This document shows, one piece after another, positions 9,177 to 17,984 of a DNA stretch of 64,000 nucleotides. The notes under the pieces are model-generated. The model was not told the DNA's origin. It saw nothing but the letters and a program-made list of their open reading frames with translations, and searched no databases. The translations under genes and the position numbers were made by a program. The DNA comes from Pseudomonadota bacterium (GTDB lineage Bacteria; Desulfobacterota; Binatia; Binatales; Binataceae). Numbering within the stretch: the stretch's first letter is position 1; every line of letters begins with the position of its first letter. The stretch spans positions 372,001 to 436,000 of the forward strand of contig JAJPHZ010000035.1 of assembly GCA_021325025.1 (NCBI GenBank), read 5' to 3'.

Positions 9177-10403
9177 CTACTCGCCTTGCGGATGCGGCTT
9201 GACGGTGCTGAACTGGATTAGCAACAGCACGTCGTAGGCGCTCTTCAGCACGCCGCCGCAGATCAACGGCCAGCCGAAAGCGGACCAATTGAGCATCGCA
9301 CCCGCAAGCAGCGGGCTGAGCGCCGCGGCCAGGCTGCGCGGCACGTTGGTGACGCTGGCCGCCGCCGGCCGTTCCTGCGGCGGTACCACCGCCATCACGT
9401 ACGACTGGCGCGCGGGAACGTCCATCTGTGACAGCAGAATCCGCAACAGCAGGAAGCTAATCGCCAGCGGCGCAGTCGGCATCAGACCGGCGATTACCAA
9501 AAACAGGTTGGCCGGCAGATGCGTAAACACCATCGTGTTGACCAGCCCGATGCGCTCGGCCAGCCAGGCCGAAACGAACTGGGATAGCCCGCTCAGCAGC
9601 CCGGCGGCGAAAAACACGGCGGCGGTGACCTGCGTCGACAGGCCGAAGCGGCGCAACAGCCATAACACCAACAGCGACTGCACCACGAATCCGCCGCCGA
9701 ATGAATCCAGGCTGAACAGCGCCGCCAGCCGCATCACGATCGGCCGCGAACGCGCCAGCGGCGTGCGCGGCATGGCCGCAACGCTGCTCTCCGCCGCCGG
9801 CGACATCCGCAAGTATCCGGTCAGCACCGCAATGGCCAGCATCGCGTAGCCGACGAATCCCATCCGCTCCGCCGCAGCGCGGCTGAAGCCGCCCTTGCGC
9901 GCCGCCAGCGCCGGGACTGCGCTCAGCAGCGCACCGAGCGCCCCGGTCAGCGTTGCACACACGTTGTACCAGGCGAAGACGCGCGTGCGGTCACCGCTGT
10001 CGCGCACCGTCTCGGCCAGCAGCGCCTGCTCCATCGGCAGGAATACGCTGACGTCGCCCGCCGAGGGGTTGAGCGTGCCGATCACCGCAATCACGAACAG
10101 CGGCCAGAACGATCGTGCTGCCGCGAAGCCCGCCCCGGTTGCCAACATCAGCAATGCCGCCGCCTTGAGCAGGCGCAGCGGACGCAGTCCGTGTGGAACC
10201 AGTCCCACCGCCAGGGTCAACGCCGCCGACCCCAGCAGCGTGCCGGTCACGATTGCGCCGACTTCCAAGGGGCTGAATCCGATGCCCTGCAGGTAGCTGA
10301 CCAGCAGGATGCTGACCGCACCGTCGCCCAGCGCACGCAGCGCCCGCGTCAACACCAGCCATCCCGCGTCAGCATCGGCGCTTTGCGGTAGCAGGCGCGA
10401 CAT
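9177..10403 (-). CDS. MFS transporter
   Basis: This is a hydrophobic protein of about 408 aa with roughly 12 predicted membrane segments. It has the major facilitator layout: six helices, a loop near the middle around APAAESSVAAMPRTPLARSR, then six more. It is most likely an inner-membrane efflux or uptake permease. Substrate cannot be predicted. ATG 10403 is chosen because the hydrophobic region begins soon after it, although no good ribosome site is visible. An in-frame ATG at 10457 would add 18 residues. The gene converges with the dienelactone hydrolase gene (5-nt gap) and is divergent from the large secreted protein gene. Confidence 0.85.
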   Translation of the reverse strand: MSRLLPQSADADAGWLVLTRALRALGDGAVSILLVSYLQGIGFSPLEVGAIVTGTLLGSAALTLAVGLVPHGLRPLRLLKAAALLMLATGAGFAAARSFWPLFVIAVIGTLNPSAGDVSVFLPMEQALLAETVRDSGDRTRVFAWYNVCATLTGALGALLSAVPALAARKGGFSRAAAERMGFVGYAMLAIAVLTGYLRMSPAAESSVAAMPRTPLARSRPIVMRLAALFSLDSFGGGFVVQSLLVLWLLRRFGLSTQVTAAVFFAAGLLSGLSQFVSAWLAERIGLVNTMVFTHLPANLFLVIAGLMPTAPLAISFLLLRILLSQMDVPARQSYVMAVVPPQERPAAASVTNVPRSLAAALSPLLAGAMLNWSAFGWPLICGGVLKSAYDVLLLIQFSTVKPHPQGE

Positions 10404-10612
10404 GATCGGGGTTGTCGCCCGCTGGTTTTGCTGACCCTCGGCTAACTCCCCGCGCATGGGAAGAAGTCTGCCCGCCGTCCGACCGCGACGCTACCTGTGA
10501 AAATTCCAGGTTGATCTACACATCCGGACCAATTGCTACACCTTATAGCTCTTTGCAAATAAACAAAGAGCAAATTAGCCTAAGACATCCTCAGCAAAGT
10601 TGGGTCAGGAGT

Positions 10613-13600
10613 ATGTCGGTCCGAACGCAGCCCTGTGGCATTTGCTGCCTGACGCTTAAATTGGCCGCGATTGCTATGTCGCTCGCGCTCGCGGCGTGGA
10701 TCGACGCCGAAACCAGCGCCTCAAGTGGACACCTTGAGCCGATGGCTTCCGGAGCGCGCGGCAGCGGACTCGGTGCGGGCGCAACCCGGCTTCCCGTGCT
10801 GGCCGGGACGCGCGCTGTGGCAGCGATGCGCACGATGCCGTCCTTCAGCGTGACCGGCAGCCAATGGACCTTCCTCGGCCCCGATTCGATCACTAACGGC
10901 CAGGGGCTCAGCACCAGCGGGCAGTGCGGCGCTCCGGCGCGAATCACGGTGACCGGACGGGTCACGGCACTGGGCGTGGGGGCCGAGGGGATTTATGTAG
11001 GCAGCGCTTCGGGTGGGGTATGGAAGAGCACCGACGGCGGGGCAACCTGGACGCCGCTGACCGACCAGCAGCCATCGCTGGCGGTCGGGGCGCTGGCGGT
11101 CGTGCCTGGTCCACCCGATACGGTTTATGCCGGCACGGGCGAGGGCAACAACGGGTGCGACAGCGAGTACGGGCAGGGCATCCTGAAGTCCACCGACGGC
11201 GGCATGAGCTGGACTCAACTGGGCGCGGGCATCTTCGGCGGGCTGACGTTTACGCGAATCGCGATGCGGCAGACCAACCCGGCCGTGCTTTACGCCGCGA
11301 CCTCGTTCGGGTTCACCAACGGTGCGGCCGGCGCATGCTTCCCGGTGGCGGGCGCGAACACGGGCCTGTACAAGTCCACCGACGCCGGGCTGTCGTGGAC
11401 GGCGCTGTCGGGAATCGGGGGACTGCCGCCGGGCGCGACTGGCGCGACGCCCGACGGGTCGGGTTCGGTGTACGACACGATTATCGATCCGGCGCGCAGC
11501 TTCAGCGGGCCGTTTACCGCTACGGTCACTGCGGGCGCGGGCGCCGGATGCGCCGGCAGCGCCACCCTGACTGCAATCGATCCCAACGACCCAAATAACT
11601 CGCGGCCGTTCAAGCTCAGCGCCGAACCGACGGCCGGCGGCGGCTACGAACTCGACGGAACTCTGACGCTGACGCAGGATCCGGCCGCCGGGCTCAATCC
11701 GCCCGGCATCTGCGACGATTTCAGCGGCACCTACAACTGTTCAGGTAAAGTCGGCGATCTCAACGGCGCGCCGGTGGCCGGGCTTACCTGTGTGGGCGGC
11801 AACTTCAACAAAGGCGCCGGTACGACCCTGACCCTGACCGGCTCCTTCACCGCGGGCGAAACCGACAGCGGTAGCTTCACGGGGACATGGAGCCTGACAG
11901 CGGGAACGAGCCCGGATGTCGTGAACAATGCGCCGCTCACATTGGCGTCGGCGCCGGCGGTGTTCGCCGCAGTCGGCGGAGCAAGCGGCGGGCTGTTCCG
12001 ATCGACCGACGCGGGTCTGTCGTGGGCACGGGCGGGCGCGGTGGCGGCGGGACGGCGCTTTGCGATGGACTTTTCGCCCGATGGCGACCGGTTCTATATT
12101 GCAAACACCACCTTGACCAGTCCGTCGGGCTTCGGCGCCTTGTACATCTCCACCGACCACGGCGCGACGTTCAGAATCGGCACCGGGCAGCCCAATATCG
12201 GCGGCGCGGGCTGCCTGACCGAGGATCAGGGCGCCCGGGATTTGGCGCTGGCTGTTGACCCCGCCAATCCCAACCGTCTGTACCTGGGCATGGTCGGTAT
12301 CTACGTCTCGACCGATGGCGGCGCCAGTTTTGCCTACAAAGGCGCGGGCACGCACGCCGGCCAGCATGCGATCCATGTCGACAATACCGGCGTGCTCATC
12401 GGCAACGACGGCGGCTTGTTCGGCAGCGTCGATAACGGCACCACGTGGACGGCACACAACAACGGACTGAGCATTGTGCAGTTTCAAACCGTCGCGCTGG
12501 ACGCCGGTGCAAGCACGGTTTTAGGCGGCACCCAGGACAACGGCACCAACCAAACCTCGGGCAGCCTGGCATGGAGCCATTCCGACGACGGCAATGGCGG
12601 CTTCGTGTTGATCGATCAGGCCAATTCTTCGATCTACTTCGACGAGCAGATCGGACTGAGCCTGGGGCGCTCGCAAAGTTCCGGTGCGTTGGGAACTTGG
12701 GCCACGATCAGCCCGGGCGCCGCGGGCACCGACCCCCTTCAGCTTTACGCCCCCATCACCGCCGACCCCTCCAATCCCGAACGAATCCTGTTCGGCACGA
12801 TCAGGCTGTGGGAGAGCTGCCATAACAGCGCCGGCGCGATGGTTTGCGACGGCGCCAGCAGCCCGTCGGCACCGATTTGGACGGTGCTGAGCGCGGACCT
12901 GACTGGCGGATGCACCAGCGCGCTGTGCGACATCAGCGACATTGCCGTCGCGCCCACCAACCCTGACGCGGCTTACATCGTCACCAGTTCCGACGGCGCG
13001 ACCGGGCCGCGGGTGTGGGTCACGCTTAACGGCACCAGTACCGCCCCCAATTTCACCAACGTGACTCCGGAAAAGCTGGCGGGACGCCCGCTGACATCGG
13101 TGACCGTATCGCCGCTTGACTACAAGCAGGTGGTGATGACGGCATCGGGTTTTACCGGCGGCGGCGGTCACGTGTTCGCCTCCACTGACGCAGGCGCCAC
13201 TTGGAGCGACATCAGCACCGGCCTTCCGGACGTCCCGGCGCTTAGTGCGGCGTTCGATCCGGCGGCGCCGGCCGCCGGAGTGTTCGTCGGCACCGATATC
13301 GGGGTGTTCCACAGCGCCGATTTCGGCCATAGCTGGACCGCGGCGAACCTGGGCAGTCTGCCGGTGGTGCCGGTCTATCGACTGCGCCCGGCGGCGGGTA
13401 CGGTGGTGGCCGCCACCCACGGACGCGGGGTGTGGAAATTGACCAACCCCACGCCAACTCCCACGCCCACCCCGCTCGCCAGCCCGACCCCGACCCCCTC
13501 CCCCTCCGCGACACCAGGACCGCCGCCCACGTCCACTCCGACTCCCACCGCCACCTCGACGCCGACGCCCGTGCCCGGCCATCCCTTCATCAACAGTATC

Positions 13601-14542
13601 CCGTCGATAATCGTGGTCGGCGGCAGTTTCGACATAAACGGCCTGAACTTTACCGCCGGTTCGGTAGTCAACCTCTTCATCAGCACCGCCAGCGGACCGG
13701 TCAATGCCGGCCCATTGGCGCCGGTTGCCTGGAGTCCGACCGACCTTGCCGTCGACATCCCGCCCAGCACCAGTTTGGGCCAGGGCTTCGCGTCGGTGCA
13801 GGTGGTCAATACCGACCAGATGTATGTCGCTTCCAATGTGGCCTACGGCCAACTGCAAGGTTCCGCCGCCGAAGGCATCCCGACCATCACCGCCGTCAAC
13901 GGCGTGGGCCTGGCCGCAACCAGCAGCAATCCCCACTACGCCACCGACAACGTCGAAACCGTGATCACTCAGGGCGGCGTGGTGAGTTTGGCCGGCAGCG
14001 GCTTCGACGTCAAACACGGCGTGGCGGTAGACCTGTTTTGCGCCTGCCCCAAGGGCAAGGTCGGTCCGTTCTTCCTCAACCCGGGCGATCCGGGCCTGAG
14101 CAGTGGGGTCATCACTTTCACGCTTCCGGCCAGTGGCGACGGCTCGCCGCCGACCGGACCCGGCTCCTTTGTGGTGAGCAACAAGGGCAGTGCGGGTGAT
14201 TACGCGCTCAAGAGCAACGCGGTGTCGGTACCGATCGGGGCCGCCATTACGGTCAGTTCAGTGACCCAGGCTGGCAGCACGGTCACCGTCAACGGCAGCG
14301 GATTTTCCACCTTGACCGTGATCAACTTCTTCAACCAACAGGGCGCCGCAGTAGCCAATCTGGGAGGATTGGCCGCAGGCGCGCCCGCTATCCCAATCAC
14401 GCTGGTGGACAGCACGCAGTTCACCTTCACCGTGCCCACAGGTGCGCAGCCCGGCCCCGCCTACGTACAGGCGCTCAATCCGCCGTTCGTCCCGTTCACC
14501 AGTTCGGGCAACGCTCCGGGCGGCGCCTTTACCCTTCACTGA
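10613..14542 (+). CDS. large secreted beta-propeller (BNR/sortilin-like) protein with IPT/TIG-like C-terminus
   Basis: This is a 1309-aa exported protein. Residues 1-35 form a signal peptide. Residues about 75-940 contain repeated VYAGTGEG..GVWKSTDGGATWT units of the BNR/VPS10/WD40-like propeller type. A non-propeller insert lies around 300-440 (SGPFTATVTAGAGAGCAG through SGSFTGTWSLTAG). Residues 944-989 are a Pro/Thr linker (PTPTPTP..). Residues 990-1309 form at least two Ig-like IPT/TIG domains (INSIPSIIVVGGSFDINGLNF; TVNGSGFSTLTVINFF). ATG 10613 is chosen over an upstream in-frame TTG because AGGAG lies 5 nt before it and the signal peptide then starts correctly. It is probably a cell-surface binding protein. 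It shares its linker style with the Kelch lipoprotein at 54095. Confidence 0.82.
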   Translation: MSVRTQPCGICCLTLKLAAIAMSLALAAWIDAETSASSGHLEPMASGARGSGLGAGATRLPVLAGTRAVAAMRTMPSFSVTGSQWTFLGPDSITNGQGLSTSGQCGAPARITVTGRVTALGVGAEGIYVGSASGGVWKSTDGGATWTPLTDQQPSLAVGALAVVPGPPDTVYAGTGEGNNGCDSEYGQGILKSTDGGMSWTQLGAGIFGGLTFTRIAMRQTNPAVLYAATSFGFTNGAAGACFPVAGANTGLYKSTDAGLSWTALSGIGGLPPGATGATPDGSGSVYDTIIDPARSFSGPFTATVTAGAGAGCAGSATLTAIDPNDPNNSRPFKLSAEPTAGGGYELDGTLTLTQDPAAGLNPPGICDDFSGTYNCSGKVGDLNGAPVAGLTCVGGNFNKGAGTTLTLTGSFTAGETDSGSFTGTWSLTAGTSPDVVNNAPLTLASAPAVFAAVGGASGGLFRSTDAGLSWARAGAVAAGRRFAMDFSPDGDRFYIANTTLTSPSGFGALYISTDHGATFRIGTGQPNIGGAGCLTEDQGARDLALAVDPANPNRLYLGMVGIYVSTDGGASFAYKGAGTHAGQHAIHVDNTGVLIGNDGGLFGSVDNGTTWTAHNNGLSIVQFQTVALDAGASTVLGGTQDNGTNQTSGSLAWSHSDDGNGGFVLIDQANSSIYFDEQIGLSLGRSQSSGALGTWATISPGAAGTDPLQLYAPITADPSNPERILFGTIRLWESCHNSAGAMVCDGASSPSAPIWTVLSADLTGGCTSALCDISDIAVAPTNPDAAYIVTSSDGATGPRVWVTLNGTSTAPNFTNVTPEKLAGRPLTSVTVSPLDYKQVVMTASGFTGGGGHVFASTDAGATWSDISTGLPDVPALSAAFDPAAPAAGVFVGTDIGVFHSADFGHSWTAANLGSLPVVPVYRLRPAAGTVVAATHGRGVWKLTNPTPTPTPTPLASPTPTPSPSATPGPPPTSTPTPTATSTPTPVPGHPFINSIPSIIVVGGSFDINGLNFTAGSVVNLFISTASGPVNAGPLAPVAWSPTDLAVDIPPSTSLGQGFASVQVVNTDQMYVASNVAYGQLQGSAAEGIPTITAVNGVGLAATSSNPHYATDNVETVITQGGVVSLAGSGFDVKHGVAVDLFCACPKGKVGPFFLNPGDPGLSSGVITFTLPASGDGSPPTGPGSFVVSNKGSAGDYALKSNAVSVPIGAAITVSSVTQAGSTVTVNGSGFSTLTVINFFNQQGAAVANLGGLAAGAPAIPITLVDSTQFTFTVPTGAQPGPAYVQALNPPFVPFTSSGNAPGGAFTLH

Positions 14543-14545
14543 GGG

Positions 14546-14578
14546 GCGCCCGCATTACGAGTCGCCTTGCGCGGGCGC
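14546..14578. terminator. GC-rich inverted repeat after the secreted protein gene
   Basis: GCGCCCGC at 14546-14553 pairs perfectly with GCGGGCGC at 14571-14578 across a 17-nt loop, starting 4 nt after the stop codon. There is no T-tract, so intrinsic termination is uncertain. It could be a pause site or an RNA-end stabiliser. Confidence 0.35.
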
Positions 14579-14654
14579 TGATGGTAGCCTGATAGACTCG
14601 CGCCGCTGCCAAGCCTTGCTGCCAGGCCGCGGTGCCGGGAATAAGGCTCACCAG

Positions 14655-15215
14655 ATGGCCAAGCCAATTGTTCTAATCGGCGGTACCGCCGGCACCGGCA
14701 AGAGTACCCTGGCACGGGAGCTGGCCTCGGAGGTGCGCTTTGACCACCGGTTGGGGACCGGATTTGTGCGCGAGGTCGCCCGCAGCTTCCATTCGCCGCA
14801 GACCGCTCCGGACTTGTTTACCTTCACCTTTCGCGCGGCCAATCCGATCGAGCATCTGATGGCACAGGCGCGGCTGCTCAAACCCGCCATCGACGCCTGC
14901 ATCGCGCGCGCGCGCAACGAAGGGACCTCGCTGGTGATCGAGGGCAATCATCTGGTACCGGCGCTCTACCACGATGCGCCGGTGGAGCTGTACATCGTGC
15001 TGGCGGCGCCCGACGCCGTCGAACATCAGGCGCGCCTGCATGGGCAAACCCATGCGCGACGCCGGCTGAGCGAATCCGACCTCGCCAACGTGCGCCGCAT
15101 CGACGAGTATCTGCGCTCGGAGGCGGCGCGTCACGGCGTGCCGACGATTCTTTACGCAGACAACTTCGGCGAGATCCTCGATCTGCTTAACGCCAGGATG
15201 GAAGGGCGGCGATGA
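14655..15215 (+). CDS. P-loop kinase / AAA-family ATPase (2-phosphoglycerate kinase-like)
   Basis: This 186-aa nucleotide-binding protein has a Walker A motif (GGTAGTGKST) at residues 8-17, followed by RLGTGFVREVARSF, resembling the small kinase group that includes 2-phosphoglycerate kinase-like proteins. The middle holds VIEGNHLVPAL, a Walker-B-like strand. The C-terminal half is charged and helical. It likely phosphorylates a small metabolite, but the substrate is unproven. ATG 14655 is chosen because the P-loop starts eight residues in; the frame upstream is merely open. Its stop overlaps the next start by 4 nt (ATGA), indicating translational coupling to the oxidoreductase gene. Confidence 0.75.
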   Translation: MAKPIVLIGGTAGTGKSTLARELASEVRFDHRLGTGFVREVARSFHSPQTAPDLFTFTFRAANPIEHLMAQARLLKPAIDACIARARNEGTSLVIEGNHLVPALYHDAPVELYIVLAAPDAVEHQARLHGQTHARRRLSESDLANVRRIDEYLRSEAARHGVPTILYADNFGEILDLLNARMEGRR

Positions 15216-16192
15216 TCGCAGTTACGGTTCCCAAGCCCGGCGACGAAACCCAACTCAAGCTGGCCGAGGTGCCCGACCCCAGGCCGGGCCCGCAGGAGCT
15301 GTTGATTCGGGTGCGTGCCACCGCGCTTAACCGGGCCGATTTGCTGCAGCGTCAGGGGCTATATCCGCCGCCGCCGGGCGCCTCGGCAATCCTGGGCCTG
15401 GAATGCGCAGGCGAGGTAATCGAGGTCGGGCGCGAGGTCAGTGGATGGCGGGTCGGCGACCGTGCGATGGCGCTGCTGGCGGGCGGCGGTTACGCACAGC
15501 AGGCCGTGGTCCATCACGGCAGCGCGATGCATGTGCCAGCGGCGCTCAGCGACGAGGAAGCGGGCGCGCTGCCCGAGGTTTTTCTCACCGCCTTTCTCAA
15601 TCTCTTCATGCTCGGCGAAATCGGCACCGGCCAAAGCGCGTTGATTCACGGCGGCGGCAGCGGCGTGGGCACCGCGGCGATCACGCTGCTGCACCAGGCG
15701 GGCGCCCGCAGTATCGTCACCGCCGGCAGCGCCGCGAAGTGCCAGCGCTGCCTGGGCATGGGCGCCGACGTCGCCATCAATTACAACGACGGACCCTTCG
15801 CTCCCAAGGTCAAGGCCGCAACCAACGGGCGCGGCGTCGACGCGATCCTGGACTGTATCGGCGGCGCTTACCTGGCCCAGAACCTCGAGGCGCTGGCGCA
15901 CGGCGGGCGGCTGGTGCTGATCGGCCTGATGAAGGGGGCGCGCGCCGAGATCGATCTGGGCGCCGTGCTGCGCCGCCATCTGCATGTGATCGGCTCGACG
16001 CTGCGCACCCGCAGCGCGCAGGAAAAGGCCGCGATCGTTGACGGCTTCCTAAAGCGCTTCGGCACCGCGTTGGAGTCCGGTGCGATACGCCCGGCCATCG
16101 ACTGCGTACTGCCGCTCGCGCAGGTCGCCGAAGCCCATCGGCGGATGCAGGCCAGCGCGCATTTCGGCAAGATCGTCCTGCGGGTGGATTGA
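15212..16192 (+). CDS. NAD(P)H-quinone oxidoreductase, PIG3 (TP53I3)-type MDR
   Basis: This 326-aa zinc-free medium-chain dehydrogenase has NRADLLQRQGLYPPPPGAS near residue 40, GLECAGEV, LPEVFLTAFLNLF (the PIG3-type signature) and the nucleotide-binding IHGGGSGVGTAA near residue 147. It lacks the Cys-rich structural zinc loop and the catalytic zinc ligands of alcohol dehydrogenases. Known for the family: NADPH-dependent one-electron reduction of quinones or reduction of reactive enones. Translation is coupled to the upstream kinase gene by an ATGA overlap. Confidence 0.9.
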   Translation: MIAVTVPKPGDETQLKLAEVPDPRPGPQELLIRVRATALNRADLLQRQGLYPPPPGASAILGLECAGEVIEVGREVSGWRVGDRAMALLAGGGYAQQAVVHHGSAMHVPAALSDEEAGALPEVFLTAFLNLFMLGEIGTGQSALIHGGGSGVGTAAITLLHQAGARSIVTAGSAAKCQRCLGMGADVAINYNDGPFAPKVKAATNGRGVDAILDCIGGAYLAQNLEALAHGGRLVLIGLMKGARAEIDLGAVLRRHLHVIGSTLRTRSAQEKAAIVDGFLKRFGTALESGAIRPAIDCVLPLAQVAEAHRRMQASAHFGKIVLRVD

Positions 16193-16386
16193 AGCCTGTT
16201 CAGGCGCTTTGCCGGGCGTCATCGCGACGACACCGAAGCTAAAAACCCTACCACCGTTGGGGTCAACAGTACCTGGTCCCACCATCCTCTCCCGCAACTT
16301 CGCGCTGGCACGAAGCTGGCTTACGGCGCGGCGTCCCGGTTTGCGTTGAGGGCGCGGTAACGACGTACAGAGGAGCAAAATCAAGG

Positions 16387-16737
16387 ATGAAGCGGATGAT
16401 GCTGGTTATGGGCCCGGTGCTGATGCTGATGGTCGCGGCCGCGACGCTGCCTACGGCGCGGGCATTTGCTCAGGATGAGAACATCGAGCAGATGATCGAA
16501 AACGCCAAGACTGCCGCCGACTACGAAGCGATCGCGGCATACTACGAAAAGAAGGCCGACGAAGCGCAACAGCAGCTGCAATGGCACGAGTCGCTGTACA
16601 AGACCTACAAGCAGAACCCTCGCATGTCGACCATGCAGATGCATTGCCATCGCCTGATCAGCCTGTATAAGGCCGAGGTCAAGGAAAATAAGGTGATGGC
16701 CGACCAGTACCGGCAAATGGCCAAAAAGGCCAAATAG
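16387..16737 (+). CDS. small secreted helical protein of unknown function
   Basis: This is a 116-aa protein. Residues 1-29 form a signal peptide (hydrophobic MMLVMGPVLMLMVAAATL, cleavage probably after ARAFA). The mature part is almost wholly helical and charged, with repeated YYEKKADEAQQQLQWHESLYKTYKQ-like amphipathic stretches and a MHCHRLISLYKAEV segment holding the only mature Cys with two flanking His. It should be periplasmic. An AGGAG lies 13 nt before the ATG, and a second in-frame ATG at 16396 is possible. I do not recognise a characterised family. A metal- or haem-binding role for the HCH motif is speculation. Confidence 0.75.
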   Translation: MKRMMLVMGPVLMLMVAAATLPTARAFAQDENIEQMIENAKTAADYEAIAAYYEKKADEAQQQLQWHESLYKTYKQNPRMSTMQMHCHRLISLYKAEVKENKVMADQYRQMAKKAK

Positions 16738-16883
16738 GGCTGCATCCTACGTCCCTACCGCCGCCAAATGGCAAGTGAGAGCGTGACCGCGGCGACGCGC
16801 ATATAGCCCTTCATAGGTGCGGCGAGCCACCGTTGACGGGCGGTGGCGGGGGTGCATACATTCGGCGTACGGGAGGAACGGCG

Positions 16884-17495
16884 ATGCTGAGACTCTTCGA
16901 CTACAAGCTTTGACCCTACGTGCGCAAAACGCGCATCGCCCTTTTGGAAAAAGGGCTCCAATGGGAAACCACTTGGGTCGATCTCGCCAAGGGCGAGCAG
17001 CGAAAGCCCGAGTACCTCGCGATTAATCCAGTCGGCAAAGTGCCGGCCCTGATCGACGACGGCGTCGTGGTGCACGACTCCACCATCATCAACGAGTACC
17101 TCGAGGACAAGTATCCCAAACCTCCGCTGCTGCCCGCCGACCCCGCGATGCGCGCCCGCGCCCGCTCCTTCGAAGATTACGCGGACACCTACCTGGCGCC
17201 GTCGCTGTTCAAAATCCTGGGCAATCTGCGCAAACCCGAAGCGGAGCGCGACCACGACAAGATCAAGGAAGGGGAGCGCGAGGTGCGCGCGCACTTCGTC
17301 TTCCTCGACCGGGAGCTGGCTGGCCGTCAGTTCTTTGCCGGGCAGCTCAGCCTGGGCGACATTTCCTTCGTGCCGCCGCTGGCCAACTACGAGCGCGCGG
17401 GGTACAAAATCGGCGCCGAATTTCCCAATTTGCTGGCCTGGTGGGAGCGGATGAAGGCGCGGCCCAGCTTCGCGGCCAGTTGGCCGCCCGACTGA
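16884..17495 (+). CDS. glutathione S-transferase family protein, candidate selenoprotein (in-frame TGA at codon 10)
   Basis: ATG 16884 has GGGAGG 7 nt upstream and opens a 203-residue frame interrupted once, by TGA at 16911-16913. Around it the translation reads MLRLFDYKL-U-PYVRKTRIALL, so the TGA falls exactly where GSTs have the catalytic Ser/Cys before PYxRKxRI. Downstream are normal GST features: the cis-Pro motif GKVPAL, a glutathione-site DSTIINEYL, and a helical C-terminal domain ending WWERMKARPSF. Starting instead at GTG 16920 would delete the first strand and the active site. TGA is the ordinary stop of neighbouring genes, so general recoding is unlikely. With the hairpin at 16938-16956 this fits selenocysteine insertion. 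The alternatives are a nonsense mutation or a sequencing error. Confidence 0.8.
16938..16956 (+). promoter_or_regulatory. putative bacterial SECIS element (selenocysteine insertion hairpin)
   Basis: Bases 16938-16944 (GCCCTTT) pair perfectly with 16950-16956 (AAAGGGC). A further T-A pair (16945-16949) can close a GGA triloop; otherwise the loop is TGGAA. The apical loop begins 31-32 nt after the TGA at 16911-16913. From memory, bacterial SECIS elements need a short upper stem, a G within the first two loop positions and a UGA-to-loop distance of roughly 16-37 nt. All three are met. The hairpin lies inside the coding sequence, as is usual in bacteria. Confidence 0.6.
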
Positions 17496-17534
17496 CGTTT
17501 GACGCTGGCCTGGCGGTGAAGGCAAATTACGATT

Positions 17535-17984
17535 ATGGCCAACTATCCGCTGGGCAAGCTCGACCATGTCGGAATCGCGGTGCGCAGCGTCGACGAGGCG
17601 CGCAAGTTTTTCGAAGACGTGCTTGGCGCGCGCTTTCTGCACGAATCGGCGCGTCCCGAAGAGGGCTTTCGCGTCGTCAACTTCCAACTGCAGGGGGTGA
17701 TCATCGAACTGATCGAGCCGATGGGCGAGGATTCCTTCGTCCGCAAATTCATCGACAAACGCGGTGAAGGGATGCATCATCTGACCTTCAATGTTCCCGA
17801 CGCGCGCGAAAAGGTTGCCCAGCTCAAGGCCCGCGGCGTCAGGATCGTCGACGAACGCGAATGGTCGGCCGACTCCTACGAGGCGTTCATCTCGCCGCGC
17901 TCCGCACATGGGGTCCTGATCCAGATCGGGTCGGGCTTTCCGACCCTGTCCGACCATCCGCAATGGTTCGCCAAACGCGACTGA
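17535..17984 (+). CDS. VOC family protein, methylmalonyl-CoA epimerase-like
   Basis: This 149-aa protein has two glyoxalase-type beta-alpha-beta-beta-beta modules. Seen: LDHVGIAVRSVDEARKFFEDVLGA at the N-terminus with metal-ligand-type His11, VIIELIEPMGEDS, and GEGMHHLTFNVPDAREKVAQLKARG in the second module. This pattern is characteristic of methylmalonyl-CoA epimerase and close VOC relatives. True epimerases interconvert (R)- and (S)-methylmalonyl-CoA in propionate metabolism, but no mutase gene is in the window, so the exact substrate is open. It follows the GST gene by 39 nt and is probably in the same transcript. Confidence 0.82.
   Translation: MANYPLGKLDHVGIAVRSVDEARKFFEDVLGARFLHESARPEEGFRVVNFQLQGVIIELIEPMGEDSFVRKFIDKRGEGMHHLTFNVPDAREKVAQLKARGVRIVDEREWSADSYEAFISPRSAHGVLIQIGSGFPTLSDHPQWFAKRD

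Noticed and set aside
13449..13575. Possible DNA tandem repeat or CRISPR-like array
   Set aside because: It is an in-frame Pro/Thr linker (PTPTPTP) inside the secreted propeller gene. Unit length is short and there are no spacers.
16920..17495. GST gene starting at GTG 16920
   Set aside because: It would lack the first beta strand and active-site residue. The upstream ATG, ribosome site and matching N-terminal sequence show the gene really starts at 16884 across the TGA.
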